Below are positions 9,050 through 17,721 of a DNA stretch of 64,000 nt, in pieces. The translations under genes were made by a program, and so were the position numbers. The notes under the pieces were generated by a model, which saw nothing but the letters and a program-made list of their open reading frames with translations, was not told the DNA's origin and did no database searches. The stretch spans positions 1 through 64,000 of the forward strand of contig NZ_RXLZ01000001.1 of the NCBI RefSeq assembly GCF_003970865.1, given 5' to 3'. Source of the stretch: Stenotrophomonas maltophilia. GTDB lineage: Bacteria; Pseudomonadota; Gammaproteobacteria; Xanthomonadales; Xanthomonadaceae. Each line of letters opens with the position of its first letter. Within the stretch, counting starts at the first letter, position 1.

Positions 9050-9979
9050 ATGCGTTATCGGGGAATGGGCGGCCTGCTGGCCGCTTTGGTGTTGGCCGCC
9101 TGCAGTCCGGCGACACCGCCGGCGCCGACGGTTACTGAAGATCCGGCCTACGCGGCCACGCAGCAGCAGTGGCGGGTAGCACGCTACCAGGACCTGACCC
9201 GGCCCGATGGCTGGACCGCGCTGGTTGGCCTGCACTGGCTGCAGAACAAATCGCACTTCGTCGGCAGCGGCGCGACCAATGGCATCCGCCTGGCGGTTGG
9301 GCCGGACAAGCTGGGCCTGCTGCGCCGCGAAGGCAGCCAATGGTGGTTCACACCCGAGGCCGGTGTGGACGTCAGCCATGACGGGCAGCCGGTGCGCGGC
9401 CGCATCCGCGTCGACACCGACAAGGATCCGCAGCCGACGCTGCTGGCCTTCGACGGTGGCAAAGGCCAGCTCAGCATCATCCGCCGCGGTCCGCGCGATG
9501 CGCTGCGGGTCAAGCATGCCGATGCGCCGGCACGCCGTGATTTCGGCGGCCTGGAGTACTGGTCGGGAGGCCCGGACTGGCAGGTGCAGGCGCGCTTTGT
9601 CGCACATCCGCCGGGCAAAACCCTGCCCATCGTCGACATCACCGGCCTGACCACCGAAATGCCCAATGCCGGCGCGGTCGAGTTCCAGCGCGATGGCCGC
9701 AACTGGCGGCTGGAGGCGATCGGTGCGCCGGGGCAGCCGCTGTTCCTGATCTTTGCCGATCGCACCAGTGGCCGCGGCAGCTATCCTGCCGGGCGTTACC
9801 TGGACACCGATGCGCCGGCAGCCGATGGCACGGTGCGCATCGATTTCAACCATGCCTACAACCCGCCGTGTGCGTTCACCGCCTACGCGACCTGCCCGCT
9901 GGCGCCGCCGGAAAACCGGCTGGACCTGCGCGTGGAAGCGGGCGAGAAGGCTTACCACCTGCCTGAAGGAGAAGGCTGA
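9050..9979 (+). CDS. DUF1684 domain lipoprotein
   Basis: A 309-residue protein of unknown function. The N-terminus MRYRGMGGLLAALVLAAC is a lipoprotein signal with Cys18 as the lipidated residue. The rest matches the DUF1684 family pattern: DGWTALVGLHWLQ near residue 60, FADRTSGRGSYPAGRYL, and the C-terminal DFNHAYNPPCAFTAYATCPLAPPENRL block. Starts 11 bases after mutL with GGGGAGC as a plausible ribosome site, and is followed one base later by a TraB/GumN gene, so the three probably form an operon. No enzymatic role can be assigned. Confidence 0.85.
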   Translation: MRYRGMGGLLAALVLAACSPATPPAPTVTEDPAYAATQQQWRVARYQDLTRPDGWTALVGLHWLQNKSHFVGSGATNGIRLAVGPDKLGLLRREGSQWWFTPEAGVDVSHDGQPVRGRIRVDTDKDPQPTLLAFDGGKGQLSIIRRGPRDALRVKHADAPARRDFGGLEYWSGGPDWQVQARFVAHPPGKTLPIVDITGLTTEMPNAGAVEFQRDGRNWRLEAIGAPGQPLFLIFADRTSGRGSYPAGRYLDTDAPAADGTVRIDFNHAYNPPCAFTAYATCPLAPPENRLDLRVEAGEKAYHLPEGEG

Positions 9980-9980
9980 G

Positions 9981-10934
9981 ATGCCGATCAGATCCCTGTT
10001 GCGTGCCGCTGTCCTGTTGGCGGCCTGTGCGCTGGCACCGATGGGTGCAGCGCGTACCGTGCAAGCCGACACCGCTGGCGCAGCGGCGGCCAAGCCGCCG
10101 GTACCGTTGCTGTGGAAAGTGACCGGCCCGGGCGACTCGCGCCTCTACCTGCTCGGTTCCTTCCACCTGCTGAAGCCACAGGACTACCCGTTGTCGCCCG
10201 ATGTCGAACAGGCGTTCGAGGCCTCGCAGCGGGTCGTGTTCGAACTGTCGCCGGAAGACATGCAGTCGCCGCAGCTGGCCAGCCGCATGGTGCAGGCAGC
10301 GGTCCGCACCGATGGCAGCGAACTCAAGCGTGATCTGGATGCTGCGACCTGGCAGAAGCTGCAGGTGTTCGCCACCGAGAACAAGCTGCCGCTGGCGCAG
10401 ATGCAGGGCATGAAGCCGTGGTTTGTCGGTCTGAGCATTTCGGTCGGGCAGATGCAGAAGCTGGGCCTGGACCCGGCACTGGGCCTGGACCGTCACTTCA
10501 TGGAGCGTGCGCAGAAGACCGGGCGCAAGACCGCGGGACTGGAAGACATCGACACCCAGATCGGCATGCTCGACGGAATGACGCTGCAGGAACAGCGGCA
10601 GATGCTGGCCGAAGCGCTGGACCAGGCCGGCAAGGCCGACGAACAGGCACGCCAGCTGCATGATGCCTGGCGCCGGGGTGACGAGCGCCTGCTGTGGACC
10701 CGGATGGCGGCGGAAATGCGCCAGCAGTATCCGCAGCTTTACCAGCGCATCAATACCGGCCGCAATGACGCATGGGTGCCGAAGCTGCTGCCGTACCTGC
10801 AGGCCGGGCAGGGCGGCACGCTGGTGGTGGTGGGCACGCTGCACCTGCTGGGCAACGACGGCGTGGTAGAGAAGCTGAAGGCGAAGGGTTACAAGGTCGA
10901 GCGCGTATGCACGGGGTGCAAGGCGAAACGCTGA
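9981..10934 (+). CDS. TraB/GumN family protein
   Basis: Secreted or membrane-anchored protein of the TraB/GumN (Tiki-like) fold, whose members include metalloproteases; the substrate is unknown. 317 residues. The N-terminal signal (1-31) contains LLAAC, so lipidation at Cys16 is possible, although cleavage after PMGAA is an alternative. The family's paired motifs are present: LGSFHLL near residue 55 and VVGTLHLLGNDGV near 285, with a conserved FELSPED between. Two C-terminal cysteines (CTGC) could form a disulphide. It follows the DUF1684 gene with a one-base gap. Confidence 0.85.
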   Translation: MPIRSLLRAAVLLAACALAPMGAARTVQADTAGAAAAKPPVPLLWKVTGPGDSRLYLLGSFHLLKPQDYPLSPDVEQAFEASQRVVFELSPEDMQSPQLASRMVQAAVRTDGSELKRDLDAATWQKLQVFATENKLPLAQMQGMKPWFVGLSISVGQMQKLGLDPALGLDRHFMERAQKTGRKTAGLEDIDTQIGMLDGMTLQEQRQMLAEALDQAGKADEQARQLHDAWRRGDERLLWTRMAAEMRQQYPQLYQRINTGRNDAWVPKLLPYLQAGQGGTLVVVGTLHLLGNDGVVEKLKAKGYKVERVCTGCKAKR

Positions 10935-10958
10935 CGTATCGTTGGCGCGATGCCAAAC

Positions 10959-10987
10959 AAAACGGCGCGCCAGGGGCGCGCCGTTTT
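10959..10987. terminator. Bidirectional intrinsic terminator
   Basis: Perfect 13-bp inverted repeat AAAACGGCGCGCC/GGCGCGCCGTTTT with a three-base loop, flanked by A and T runs on both sides. It lies between the convergent TraB/GumN gene (plus) and phaR (minus) and can serve both. Confidence 0.9.
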
Positions 10988-11008
10988 CGTGTCAGCCGTT
11001 GCCGCAGC

Positions 11009-11548
11009 TCAGCGGCGGGTCTTGCCGCCGGTGCCGGTGCCCGGTTCGTTCGGCTTGTTGCCGGTGCCTGCGCCGGTTCCCGTTCCGGTGCCGCCCGGGC
11101 GCGGGCCACCGAAGCCAGTGCCCATGTTGCGCTGGAATTCCTGCCACAGCTCCAGGTTGCGCTCGGTCAGCTGGTTCATCATTGCCCACGGGGTCTGGCC
11201 CAGCAGGTTGCCCATCTGCTGGCGGAACTGCTGCTGCTGGTCGAGGAAGACCTGCATGCTGCGCTCCAGGTAATTGCCCATGAAGCCCTGCAGGGAATCG
11301 CCGTAGAAGCGGATCAGCTGGCTCAGCAGCTGGGTGGACAGCATCGGTTCGCCGTCCTGTTCCTGGTCGGCGATGATCTGCAGCAGGACCGATCGAGTGA
11401 GGTCGTCGCCGCTCTTGGCGTCGCGGACTTCGAAGTCTTCACCGTCCAGGATCAGCTGTCGCACGTCCTCGATGGTGATGTAGCTGGAGATCTCGGTGTC
11501 GTAGAGACGGCGGTTCGGATACTTCTTGATGATGCGGGTCGCAGCCAT
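11009..11548 (-). CDS. phaR: Polyhydroxyalkanoate synthesis repressor PhaR
   Basis: Transcriptional repressor that binds both DNA and PHA granules. 179 residues. The N-terminal PHB/PHA accumulation regulator DNA-binding domain reads RIIKKYPNRRLYDTEISSYITIEDVRQLI (about 5-35); the middle (about 60-130) is the PHB_acc repeat region. The tail is Gly/Thr/Asn-rich, low complexity (GGTGTGTGAGTG). The start MAATRIIKKYPN is standard; the upstream in-frame extension is not family sequence. It lies downstream of phaB on the same strand. No PHA synthase gene is in the window. Confidence 0.92.
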   Translation of the reverse strand: MAATRIIKKYPNRRLYDTEISSYITIEDVRQLILDGEDFEVRDAKSGDDLTRSVLLQIIADQEQDGEPMLSTQLLSQLIRFYGDSLQGFMGNYLERSMQVFLDQQQQFRQQMGNLLGQTPWAMMNQLTERNLELWQEFQRNMGTGFGGPRPGGTGTGTGAGTGNKPNEPGTGTGGKTRR

Positions 11549-11646
11549 GAAGCGGTACTCGTCACAGTAGACGCGCAGCATGGCGCAGTGCAGCAGCCGT
11601 TGCAACCGCCTCAGCCCCCGCCAGGCTTGGCTTTCAGCAGTGATCA

Positions 11647-11658
11647 TGTTGCGCAACA
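11647..11658. promoter_or_regulatory. Candidate operator upstream of phaR
   Basis: Perfect 12-bp palindrome TGTTGCGCAACA about 100 bases upstream of the phaR start, in a TGC-rich stretch that also holds CTGCGCAG (11671-11678). PhaR homologues bind TGC/GCA-containing palindromes and repress their own genes, so this is a plausible autoregulatory site. No binding evidence. Confidence 0.35.
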
Positions 11659-11731
11659 AGGGTTTGCGTGCTGCGCAGCATGACTCTTGGCAGGGGCCGG
11701 CGGCGTTCGTCGCGAGGGCCCGCTGCGCGGC

Positions 11732-12472
11732 TTACCAACCCATATGGTGGCCGCCGTTGATGTCCAGGTTGCTACCGGTGATCCACGAGGCTTCGTCGGC
11801 GACCAGGAACGAGACGCCGTAGGCGATTTCCTCCGGCTTGCCCAGGCGTCCGGTGGGGATGTCGGCGATGATCTTGGCGCGCACTTCCTCCGGCACCGCC
11901 ATCACCATGTCGGTGGCGACGTAGCCGGGCGAAATGGTGTTGACGGTGATGCCGAAGCCGGCGTTCTCGCGCGCCAGCGAGATGGTGAAGCCGTGCATGC
12001 CGGCCTTGGCCGCCGCGTAGTTGGCCTGGCCGTACTGGCCCTTCAGGCCGTTGATCGAGCTGATCTGGATGACCCGGCCCCAGCCGCGCCGGCGCATGCC
12101 CTCGATGACCGGGCGGGTGACGTTGAACACCGAATTGAGGTTGGTGTTGATCACATCGTGCCACTGGTCTGCGCGCATGCGATGGAACGTGGTGTCGCGG
12201 GTGATGCCGGCGTTGTTGACCAGGATCTCGACCGGGCCCAGCTCGGCCTCGACGGCGCGCACCAGCGCTTCGGCGCTGCCTGGATCGGAGACATCGCCCG
12301 GGAAGATCGACACGCTGTAGCCGCGTTCGGTCATCGCCTGCTGCCAGGCGCGGGCCTTGGCCTCGTCGCGGTAGTTGGTGGCGACCCGGTGGCCCTGGTC
12401 GGCCAGGCGTTGGCAGATGGCGGTACCGATGCCGCCGGTTCCGCCGGTGACCAGTGCGACGCGAGATGTCAT
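11732..12472 (-). CDS. phaB: Acetoacetyl-CoA reductase
   Basis: Short-chain dehydrogenase reducing acetoacetyl-CoA to (R)-3-hydroxybutyryl-CoA with NADPH, the monomer-forming step of PHB synthesis. 246 residues. Visible motifs: TGGTGGIG cofactor loop, NNAGITRD, catalytic Ser in QISSINGLKGQYGQANY, and YAAAK with the catalytic Tyr and Lys. SISPGYVATDM-type sequence (TISPGYVATDM) and GSNLDINGGHHMGW at the C-terminus match PhaB rather than FabG. It lies 17 bases after gluQ and upstream of phaR. FabG-like activity cannot be excluded. Confidence 0.88.
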   Translation of the reverse strand: MTSRVALVTGGTGGIGTAICQRLADQGHRVATNYRDEAKARAWQQAMTERGYSVSIFPGDVSDPGSAEALVRAVEAELGPVEILVNNAGITRDTTFHRMRADQWHDVINTNLNSVFNVTRPVIEGMRRRGWGRVIQISSINGLKGQYGQANYAAAKAGMHGFTISLARENAGFGITVNTISPGYVATDMVMAVPEEVRAKIIADIPTGRLGKPEEIAYGVSFLVADEASWITGSNLDINGGHHMGW

Positions 12473-12489
12473 GGAGTGCTGTCCGGGTA

Positions 12490-13410
12490 TCAGGTGGGGG
12501 AAGGGTGATTCTGCAACATCGGCGCGGAAAGTGCGCCGGCTGGCAACAGGATGTCGCTACGCGGCAGCCGCGCCGGGTCGAAGGCCTGCTGAGCGGCCGC
12601 CAGCAGCGTATCCAGATCGTGCGCAGGTTCCAGCGCCTCAGGTGCCTGGCCGAGCAGCTGCCAGAGCTGGCGCAGCACGGGCAGCGGGTGCGAACTGTCC
12701 ACCGGCAACGCCGCCAGCGACTTGGACAGCTTGTGGCCCGGGGCATCGAGCAGCAGCGGCAGGTGCCAGTAGCGCGGCACCGCCAGTCCCAATGCCTGCT
12801 GCAGCAGGATCTGCCGCGCGGTGGAGTCGAGCAGATCGGCGCCGCGCACCACTTCGGTCACGCCCTGCGCAGCGTCATCGACCACCACCGCCAGCTGGTA
12901 GGCCCAGCAGCCATCGGCGCGGCGCAGCACGAAGTCGCCGACCTCGGCATGCACGTCCTGCTGCTGCGGGCCGCGCAGTCCATCGTCGAACTGCACGACG
13001 CTGCCGGGCGGTACGCGGAAGCGGACGGCCGGGTCCGGTCGTGGTTGCCGGGCGACACAGCGATGATGGATGCCGCCGCTGGCGGCAAGGTCGCTGCGGC
13101 TGCAGTGGCAGACAAAGGCCTGGTCGCTGGCGAGCAGTACATCCAGCGCGGCCTGGTAGGCCTCGCCGCGCGTGCTCTGCCAGAGCACCGGGCCATCGTG
13201 GGCCAGGCCGAACGCGGACAGCGCCTGGAGTTGCGAATCCGCTGCACCGGGCACGGTGCGCGGCGGGTCGACGTCTTCGACACGCAGCCGCCACAGGCCG
13301 CCGTGATGGCGGGCGAGCAGCCAGCTGCCGAATGCGGCGAGCAGGGATCCGGGGTGGAGCAGGCCGGTCGGCGAAGGGGCGAAGCGGCCGCAGGGAATGG
13401 GGGAGGTCAT
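12490..13410 (-). CDS. gluQ: Glutamyl-Q tRNA(Asp) synthetase
   Basis: Truncated class I glutamyl-tRNA synthetase paralogue that attaches glutamate to queuosine in tRNA(Asp). 306 residues with catalytic domain only and no anticodon-binding domain, the family hallmark. The HIGH-like block is [19 protein letters not shown], the zinc-site cysteines lie in [19 protein letters not shown], and the KMSKS equivalent is [10 protein letters not shown]. The start [10 protein letters not shown] is preceded by family-free sequence overlapping the divergent htpX. Together with queG it shows that the queuosine pathway is complete at this end. Confidence 0.92.
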   Translation of the reverse strand: MTSPIPCGRFAPSPTGLLHPGSLLAAFGSWLLARHHGGLWRLRVEDVDPPRTVPGAADSQLQALSAFGLAHDGPVLWQSTRGEAYQAALDVLLASDQAFVCHCSRSDLAASGGIHHRCVARQPRPDPAVRFRVPPGSVVQFDDGLRGPQQQDVHAEVGDFVLRRADGCWAYQLAVVVDDAAQGVTEVVRGADLLDSTARQILLQQALGLAVPRYWHLPLLLDAPGHKLSKSLAALPVDSSHPLPVLRQLWQLLGQAPEALEPAHDLDTLLAAAQQAFDPARLPRSDILLPAGALSAPMLQNHPSPT

Positions 13411-13437
13411 GCTGGCTGAATCGTCGGTCAGGTTGGC

Positions 13438-13451
13438 GCTTGAATTCAAGC
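13438..13451. promoter_or_regulatory. Palindrome in the gluQ/htpX divergent region
   Basis: Perfect 14-bp palindrome GCTTGAATTCAAGC, 53 bases upstream of the htpX start. htpX is a heat-shock gene in E. coli, and CTTGAA resembles a sigma-32 -35 element. No clear -10 partner is seen, so an operator or chance palindrome are equally possible. Confidence 0.25.
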
Positions 13452-13503
13452 TGACCACACCGCAAATTGACCGGTATCGACCCCTTCCGAGCCGGATTTT
13501 CCC

Positions 13504-14370
13504 ATGTTTACCCGCATTGCCCTGTTCCTGGCGACCAACTTCGCGGTCCTGATCCTCGCCAGCATCGTGATGTCGTTGCTGGGGGTCAATTCGAACCAGA
13601 TGAGCGGCCTGCTGGTCATGGCCGCGATCTTTGGTTTTGGTGGCTCCCTCATCTCGCTGCTGCTGTCCAAGTGGATGGCCAAGCGCTCCACCGGTGCGGT
13701 GGTGATCACCGAGCCGCGCAACCAGACCGAGCGCTGGCTGCTGGCCACCGTCGAGCGCCAGGCCAAGGCGGCCGGCATCGGCATGCCCGAAGTGGCCGTG
13801 TACGAAGGCCCGGAGATCAATGCCTTCGCCACCGGCGCCAACCGCAACAACGCGCTGGTGGCGGTGTCCACCGGCCTGCTGCACAACATGAGTGAAGACG
13901 AAGCCGAAGCGGTGCTGGGCCACGAAATCGCCCACGTCGCCAACGGTGACATGATCACCATGGCGCTGCTGCAGGGCGTGCTGAACACCTTCGTGATCGT
14001 GCTGGCCCGCGTGGTTGGCGGCATCATCGACAGCGCGCTGTCGGGCAACCGCGAAGGCGGCGGCCGCGGCTTCGCCTACTACATCATCGTGTTCGTGCTG
14101 GAGATGGTGTTCGGCCTGTTCGCCACGATGATCTCGATGTGGTTCTCGCGTCACCGCGAGTTCCGCGCCGACGCCGGCGGTGCCTCGCTGGCCGGCCGCC
14201 AGAAGATGATCGCCGCGCTGGAGCGCCTGCAGCTCAACCACGGCCAGAGCACGCTGCCGACCCAGATCGCGGCCTTCGGTATTGCCGGTTCGACCGCGAA
14301 GAAGCTGTTCATGAGCCACCCGCCGCTGGAAGAGCGCATCGCCGCGCTGCGGGCGTCTACGGTGGCGTAA
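13504..14370 (+). CDS. htpX: Membrane zinc metalloprotease HtpX
   Basis: M48-family inner-membrane protease in quality control of membrane proteins. 288 residues. Two N-terminal membrane segments (about 4-24 and 34-54), the zinc motif HEIAH in [13 protein letters not shown] (about 139-151), two further hydrophobic segments (about 155-175 and 195-215), and the third ligand in FRADAGGA. It ends [13 protein letters not shown], the standard C-terminus. Divergent from gluQ with a 93-base gap. Confidence 0.95.
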   Translation: MFTRIALFLATNFAVLILASIVMSLLGVNSNQMSGLLVMAAIFGFGGSLISLLLSKWMAKRSTGAVVITEPRNQTERWLLATVERQAKAAGIGMPEVAVYEGPEINAFATGANRNNALVAVSTGLLHNMSEDEAEAVLGHEIAHVANGDMITMALLQGVLNTFVIVLARVVGGIIDSALSGNREGGGRGFAYYIIVFVLEMVFGLFATMISMWFSRHREFRADAGGASLAGRQKMIAALERLQLNHGQSTLPTQIAAFGIAGSTAKKLFMSHPPLEERIAALRASTVA

Positions 14371-14397
14371 GCCTCCGCTTCCACGGTAGTGCAGGAA

Positions 14398-14425
14398 CGC
14401 CCGGCCCCGCGCCGGGCGTTTTGTT
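14398..14425 (+). terminator. Intrinsic terminator after htpX
   Basis: Nine-base-pair stem ACGCCCGGC/GCCGGGCGT followed by TTTTGTTT, 28 bases after the htpX stop. Confidence 0.8.
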
Positions 14426-14467
14426 TGCGCACACGCATCGGTGCGTCGGGCGATGCCCGGGGATCAA

Positions 14468-14949
14468 TTCCGCGACCGCGGAGGGGTGTCACTTTCTTTG
14501 CTCGTGCACCGCGCTGCAGGAGCAGCGTGGAACGGCGTAGCCGGCCCGTAGGGTGGCGCACATGGATGTGCGCCATCAAGAAAGTAACCAAAGAAACACG
14601 CCGCCAGGGCGCGAGCCGATGCTGCGCATCGGTACCCTGCGCTCCTCGGTCCGTCGAGGGACGGTGCGGGAACTCGCTGCGCTCAAACACCCGCACCTCT
14701 TCGCCCTCGCCGGACCTGCGGTGCTCGGCTCGCTTGAAGGCGGACTGGAAAATCAAGATCAAGGGCAACAGCATCCACGCATGGCGTGGATCTACTGGGT
14801 GCAGCTGTGGCATTTGACCTTGGGTCCGCCTTGAGCGAGCCGAGCATCGCAGGGCACCGGCGCGCAGCGACGGCTCGCGGCTGGCGGAGCATTTCTTTGG
14901 TTACTTTCTTTGCGCACAAAGAAAGTGACACCCCTCCGCGGTCGCGGAA
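14468..14949. repeat. Large palindromic repeat element (TTTCTTTGGTTACTTTCTT family)
   Basis: Fills most of the 650-base gap between htpX and suhB. The two ends are a perfect 33-bp inverted repeat (14468-14500 and 14917-14949, containing GGGGTGTCACTTTCTTTG). Inside is a second inverted pair, AAGTAACCAAAGAAA at 14582-14596 and its complement at 14892-14908. A SMAG-like half palindrome (ACGCATGGCGTGGATCTAC) lies near the middle (14776-14797). The right half (14824-14934) is closely similar to 29755-29862. No open frame here has protein-family character; I read the element as non-coding. Confidence 0.75.
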
Positions 14950-15023
14950 ATGACTCTCCGTGCGCGCAAACGAAAACGGCACCTTCGCAGGTGCCGTCTC
15001 CATGAGCCGCTTTACACGGAACC

Positions 15024-15851
15024 TCAGAACTTCGCGTCGAACTCCGCCGCGTAGCCAGTGTTCACCAGCACCTTCTGCAGCGACTCGGCCACCTTCAGGT
15101 TGCCGGCCACGATTTGGTGGGTGTCCGGACCGCGGTTGTCCATGCGGCCCAGGGTCGCGCCCTTGAAGTCGCAGACCTTGCCGCCGGCCTCGCGGACCAG
15201 CAGCAGGCCGGCAGCGATGTCCCATGCCTTCACGCCGGCTTCGAAGTAGGCGTCGGCGCGGCCGCAGGCCACGTAGGCCAGGTCCAGTGCCGCCGAGCCG
15301 GTGCGGCGGATGTCCTCGCCGTGCACCAGCAGGGCGTCCACCGCCTTCAGCTGGGCGCTGGCACGGTTGCGCTCGCGCGGGGCGAAGCCGGTGTGGATCA
15401 TCGTGCCTTCCAGATCCTTGCGGTCGGCCACGCGGATGCGGCGGTCGTTCAGCACGGCGCCGGCGCCACGGCTGGCGGTGAACAGTTCATTGCGCAGCGG
15501 GTCGAAGATGACCGCATCGGTCGGCTCGCCGTTCTCGACCAGGGCGATCGACACGCAGTAGTGCGGCACGCCGCGCAGGTAGTTGCTGGTGCCGTCCAGC
15601 GGGTCGATGACCCACATCTGGCGGCGCTCGCCCTGCACGCCACCTTCTTCACCGAAGATGCCGTATTCCGGGTAGGCGCGCTTGAGCTCCTTGACGATGA
15701 CCTTTTCCGCGTCCGCATCCACTTCGCTGGCGTAGTCCATCCGGCCCTTCTGCACCACGTTCAGTGCCTCGAGCTTGTTGATGTTGCGCAACAGGACGTT
15801 GCCGGCGAGGCGGGCGGCCTTGACCATGACGGTTACGGCGGGTTTCTGCAT
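15024..15851 (-). CDS. suhB: Inositol-1-monophosphatase SuhB
   Basis: Li-sensitive Mg-dependent phosphatase; in E. coli SuhB also joins the rRNA antitermination complex. 275 residues. Metal and substrate motifs: FGEEGG (about residue 68), [20 protein letters not shown] (about 80-99), and [16 protein letters not shown] (about 210-225). The start [18 protein letters not shown] matches the family; an upstream in-frame extension to 15938 would leave only 33 bases to trmJ and is not conserved. Divergent from trmJ, the common arrangement in Gammaproteobacteria. Confidence 0.93.
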   Translation of the reverse strand: MQKPAVTVMVKAARLAGNVLLRNINKLEALNVVQKGRMDYASEVDADAEKVIVKELKRAYPEYGIFGEEGGVQGERRQMWVIDPLDGTSNYLRGVPHYCVSIALVENGEPTDAVIFDPLRNELFTASRGAGAVLNDRRIRVADRKDLEGTMIHTGFAPRERNRASAQLKAVDALLVHGEDIRRTGSAALDLAYVACGRADAYFEAGVKAWDIAAGLLLVREAGGKVCDFKGATLGRMDNRGPDTHQIVAGNLKVAESLQKVLVNTGYAAEFDAKF

Positions 15852-15971
15852 GGCGTGGGCTCCCGGAAAGGCAGAAGAGAAGGACTGGCGGGGGAAAAGA
15901 GCGGGTCCGGCGCAGTGGCCGGCCGCACAGTTTACCATTGGTCATCGTCCAGCTCGACCTTTTCCCTGTTC

Positions 15972-16742
15972 ATGTCCCAGTTTCCTGCCGCCACCCGTCT
16001 CCGATTCGTCCTGGTCGGTACCCAGCACCCCGGCAACATGGGGGCCGCCGCCCGTGCCCTGAAGACCATGGGCCTGGCCCGCCTGGTACTGGTCGCCCCC
16101 GAAAAGCCGCTGGACGAGGAGGCCTTCCGCCGCTCGGCCGGTGCCGAAGACGTGCTGGGGGACGCCCCGGTGGTGGCCACCCTGGCCGAGGCCGTGGCTG
16201 ACTGCCGCCTGGTGCTGGGCTGCACCGCCCGTGCCCGCCGCGTCCAGCTGGAGGAGTACCTGCCGGCCGATGCCGCTGCCCGCGCGGTGGCCAAGGCCGG
16301 GGAGGGTGCCGAGGTGGCGCTGGTGTTCGGCCGTGAGCGCACCGGCCTGACCAACGAGGAACTGCAGCTCTGCCATGCGGCGGTGCACATCCCGTCCGAT
16401 CCGGAGTTCAGCTCGCTCAACCTGGCAGCCGCGGTGCAGGTGCTGGCCTATGAAACGCGCATGCAGCTGCTGGGCGCGCAGCCGGCCACCGATGCCGAGC
16501 CCGGCTTCCGCGAACAGGCGGCCAACCACGAGCAGATGGAGAGCTTCTTCGCCCAGCTGGGTGACACGCTGGACGAGATCGATTTCCACAAGGGCCGCGC
16601 CCCCGAGTCGGCGATGCGCAAGCTGCGCCGCCTGTTCCTGCGCAGCGAGCCGAGCGAGCAGGAAGTGCGCCTGCTGCGCGGCATCCTCGCCGACACCCAG
16701 CGCATGGCGCGACTGGCCCAGGCAGGCGGCAAGGACAGCTGA
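15972..16742 (+). CDS. trmJ: tRNA (cytidine/uridine-2'-O-)-methyltransferase TrmJ
   Basis: SPOUT-class methyltransferase that modifies the 2'-O of position 32 in tRNAs. 256 residues. N-terminal block FVLVGTQHPGNMGAAARALKTMGL, then ALVFGRERTGLTNEEL and IPSDPEFSSLNLAAAVQVLAYE with the trefoil-knot SAM-binding segments. The C-terminal helical extension (about 170-250) is characteristic of TrmJ rather than TrmL. The start at MSQFPAATRL gives the usual length. Confidence 0.93.
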   Translation: MSQFPAATRLRFVLVGTQHPGNMGAAARALKTMGLARLVLVAPEKPLDEEAFRRSAGAEDVLGDAPVVATLAEAVADCRLVLGCTARARRVQLEEYLPADAAARAVAKAGEGAEVALVFGRERTGLTNEELQLCHAAVHIPSDPEFSSLNLAAAVQVLAYETRMQLLGAQPATDAEPGFREQAANHEQMESFFAQLGDTLDEIDFHKGRAPESAMRKLRRLFLRSEPSEQEVRLLRGILADTQRMARLAQAGGKDS

Positions 16743-16788
16743 CGACGTTCTCATTTTTTCGGGTAGTCTGTCTGGATACCCAGGGGGG

Positions 16789-17721
16789 ATGAAGCCTGTG
16801 TCGGGTCTGCGAAAGGCAATGCAGGGGGGACTGCTGAGCCTGGCCATGGTCCTGCTGGCCGGGACGGTGCGTGCAGCACCGGACCCGGTGCTGGTGCTGG
16901 GCCGGATCAGCGATGATCCCAAGGCCCACTACGAGCAGCTGCAGCCCTTGCTGGACTACGTGGTGGCGCGCATGCACGACGTTGGCATCAAGGAGGGGAG
17001 GATCCTGATGGCACGCGACCCGCAGCAGATGGCCAGCTACCTGCGGCGGGGCAGGGTCGACTGGGTCACGGAAACCTCGGGTACGGCGGTGGCGCTGGGC
17101 CAGCGCAGTGGCGCCCGTCCACTGCTGCTGACCGAGCGCAACGGCGTGCGTGATTACCAGACGGTGTTCTTCGTGCGCCGCGACAGCCCGATCCAGCGCG
17201 TACAGGATCTGCGGGGCCATCGCCTGGCCCTGCAGAACACGGCGTCCACCAGTGCCTATCTGGTGCCGGTGATGACGTTGCTGCAGGAGGGCCTGTCGCC
17301 CCAGATCCTGGCCGGTGCATGGGACATGCCGGGCCGGGACAGTGTGGGTTACGTATTTGCACGCAGCGAGCTGAACATCGCGACGTTCGTGCACAAGGGC
17401 GTGGTTGACGTGGGAGCGGTGAGCAGCGTGGACTGGAATGACGAGCGGCGGATGCCGGCAGCGTTCCGGCGCGACTTCCGCGAACTGCTGCGCACCGAAC
17501 CCTACCCGCGTGCGGTGGAGATGGTCCGCGCCGACCTTGATCCACGCGTGCGCGATCGCCTGCAGGAAGTGCTGCTGCAGGCAGCCAGCGACCCGCAGGC
17601 ACAGGGGGCGTTGCATCGGTTTTTTGGCACTTCCGGGTTCCACCGCGTCGATGCGCATGCGCAGCAGCGGTTGGATGAATTGAAACAAGGATTGACGCGC
17701 GTGCGGATGGAAGTGGAATGA
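16789..17721 (+). CDS. PhnD-like periplasmic substrate-binding protein
   Basis: A 310-residue exported protein of the phosphate/phosphite/phosphonate ABC-type binding fold. Signal peptide about 1-29 (LLSLAMVLLAGTVRAAPDP). The body shows family features: LGRISDDPKAHYEQLQPLLDYV, RRGRVDWVTE, VFFVRRDSPIQRVQDLRGHRLALQN and FVHKGVVDVGAVSSVDW. The start has a strong ribosome site (CAGGGGGG directly before ATG). There is no ABC permease or ATPase nearby. Instead its stop overlaps the start of a GGDEF/EAL membrane protein by four bases. I infer a signalling input role, like binding proteins that feed membrane c-di-GMP enzymes, rather than nutrient uptake. Ligand unknown. Confidence 0.8.
   Translation: MKPVSGLRKAMQGGLLSLAMVLLAGTVRAAPDPVLVLGRISDDPKAHYEQLQPLLDYVVARMHDVGIKEGRILMARDPQQMASYLRRGRVDWVTETSGTAVALGQRSGARPLLLTERNGVRDYQTVFFVRRDSPIQRVQDLRGHRLALQNTASTSAYLVPVMTLLQEGLSPQILAGAWDMPGRDSVGYVFARSELNIATFVHKGVVDVGAVSSVDWNDERRMPAAFRRDFRELLRTEPYPRAVEMVRADLDPRVRDRLQEVLLQAASDPQAQGALHRFFGTSGFHRVDAHAQQRLDELKQGLTRVRMEVE

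Noticed and set aside
14371..15023. Frames of 60-220 codons in the htpX-suhB gap
   Set aside because: They arise from the inverted repeat element itself and are not conserved protein sequence.
15783..15794. A second TGTTGCGCAACA palindrome, considered as a PhaR site
   Set aside because: It lies inside suhB coding sequence (codons for LLRNI), not near a promoter, and is likely chance in GC-rich DNA.
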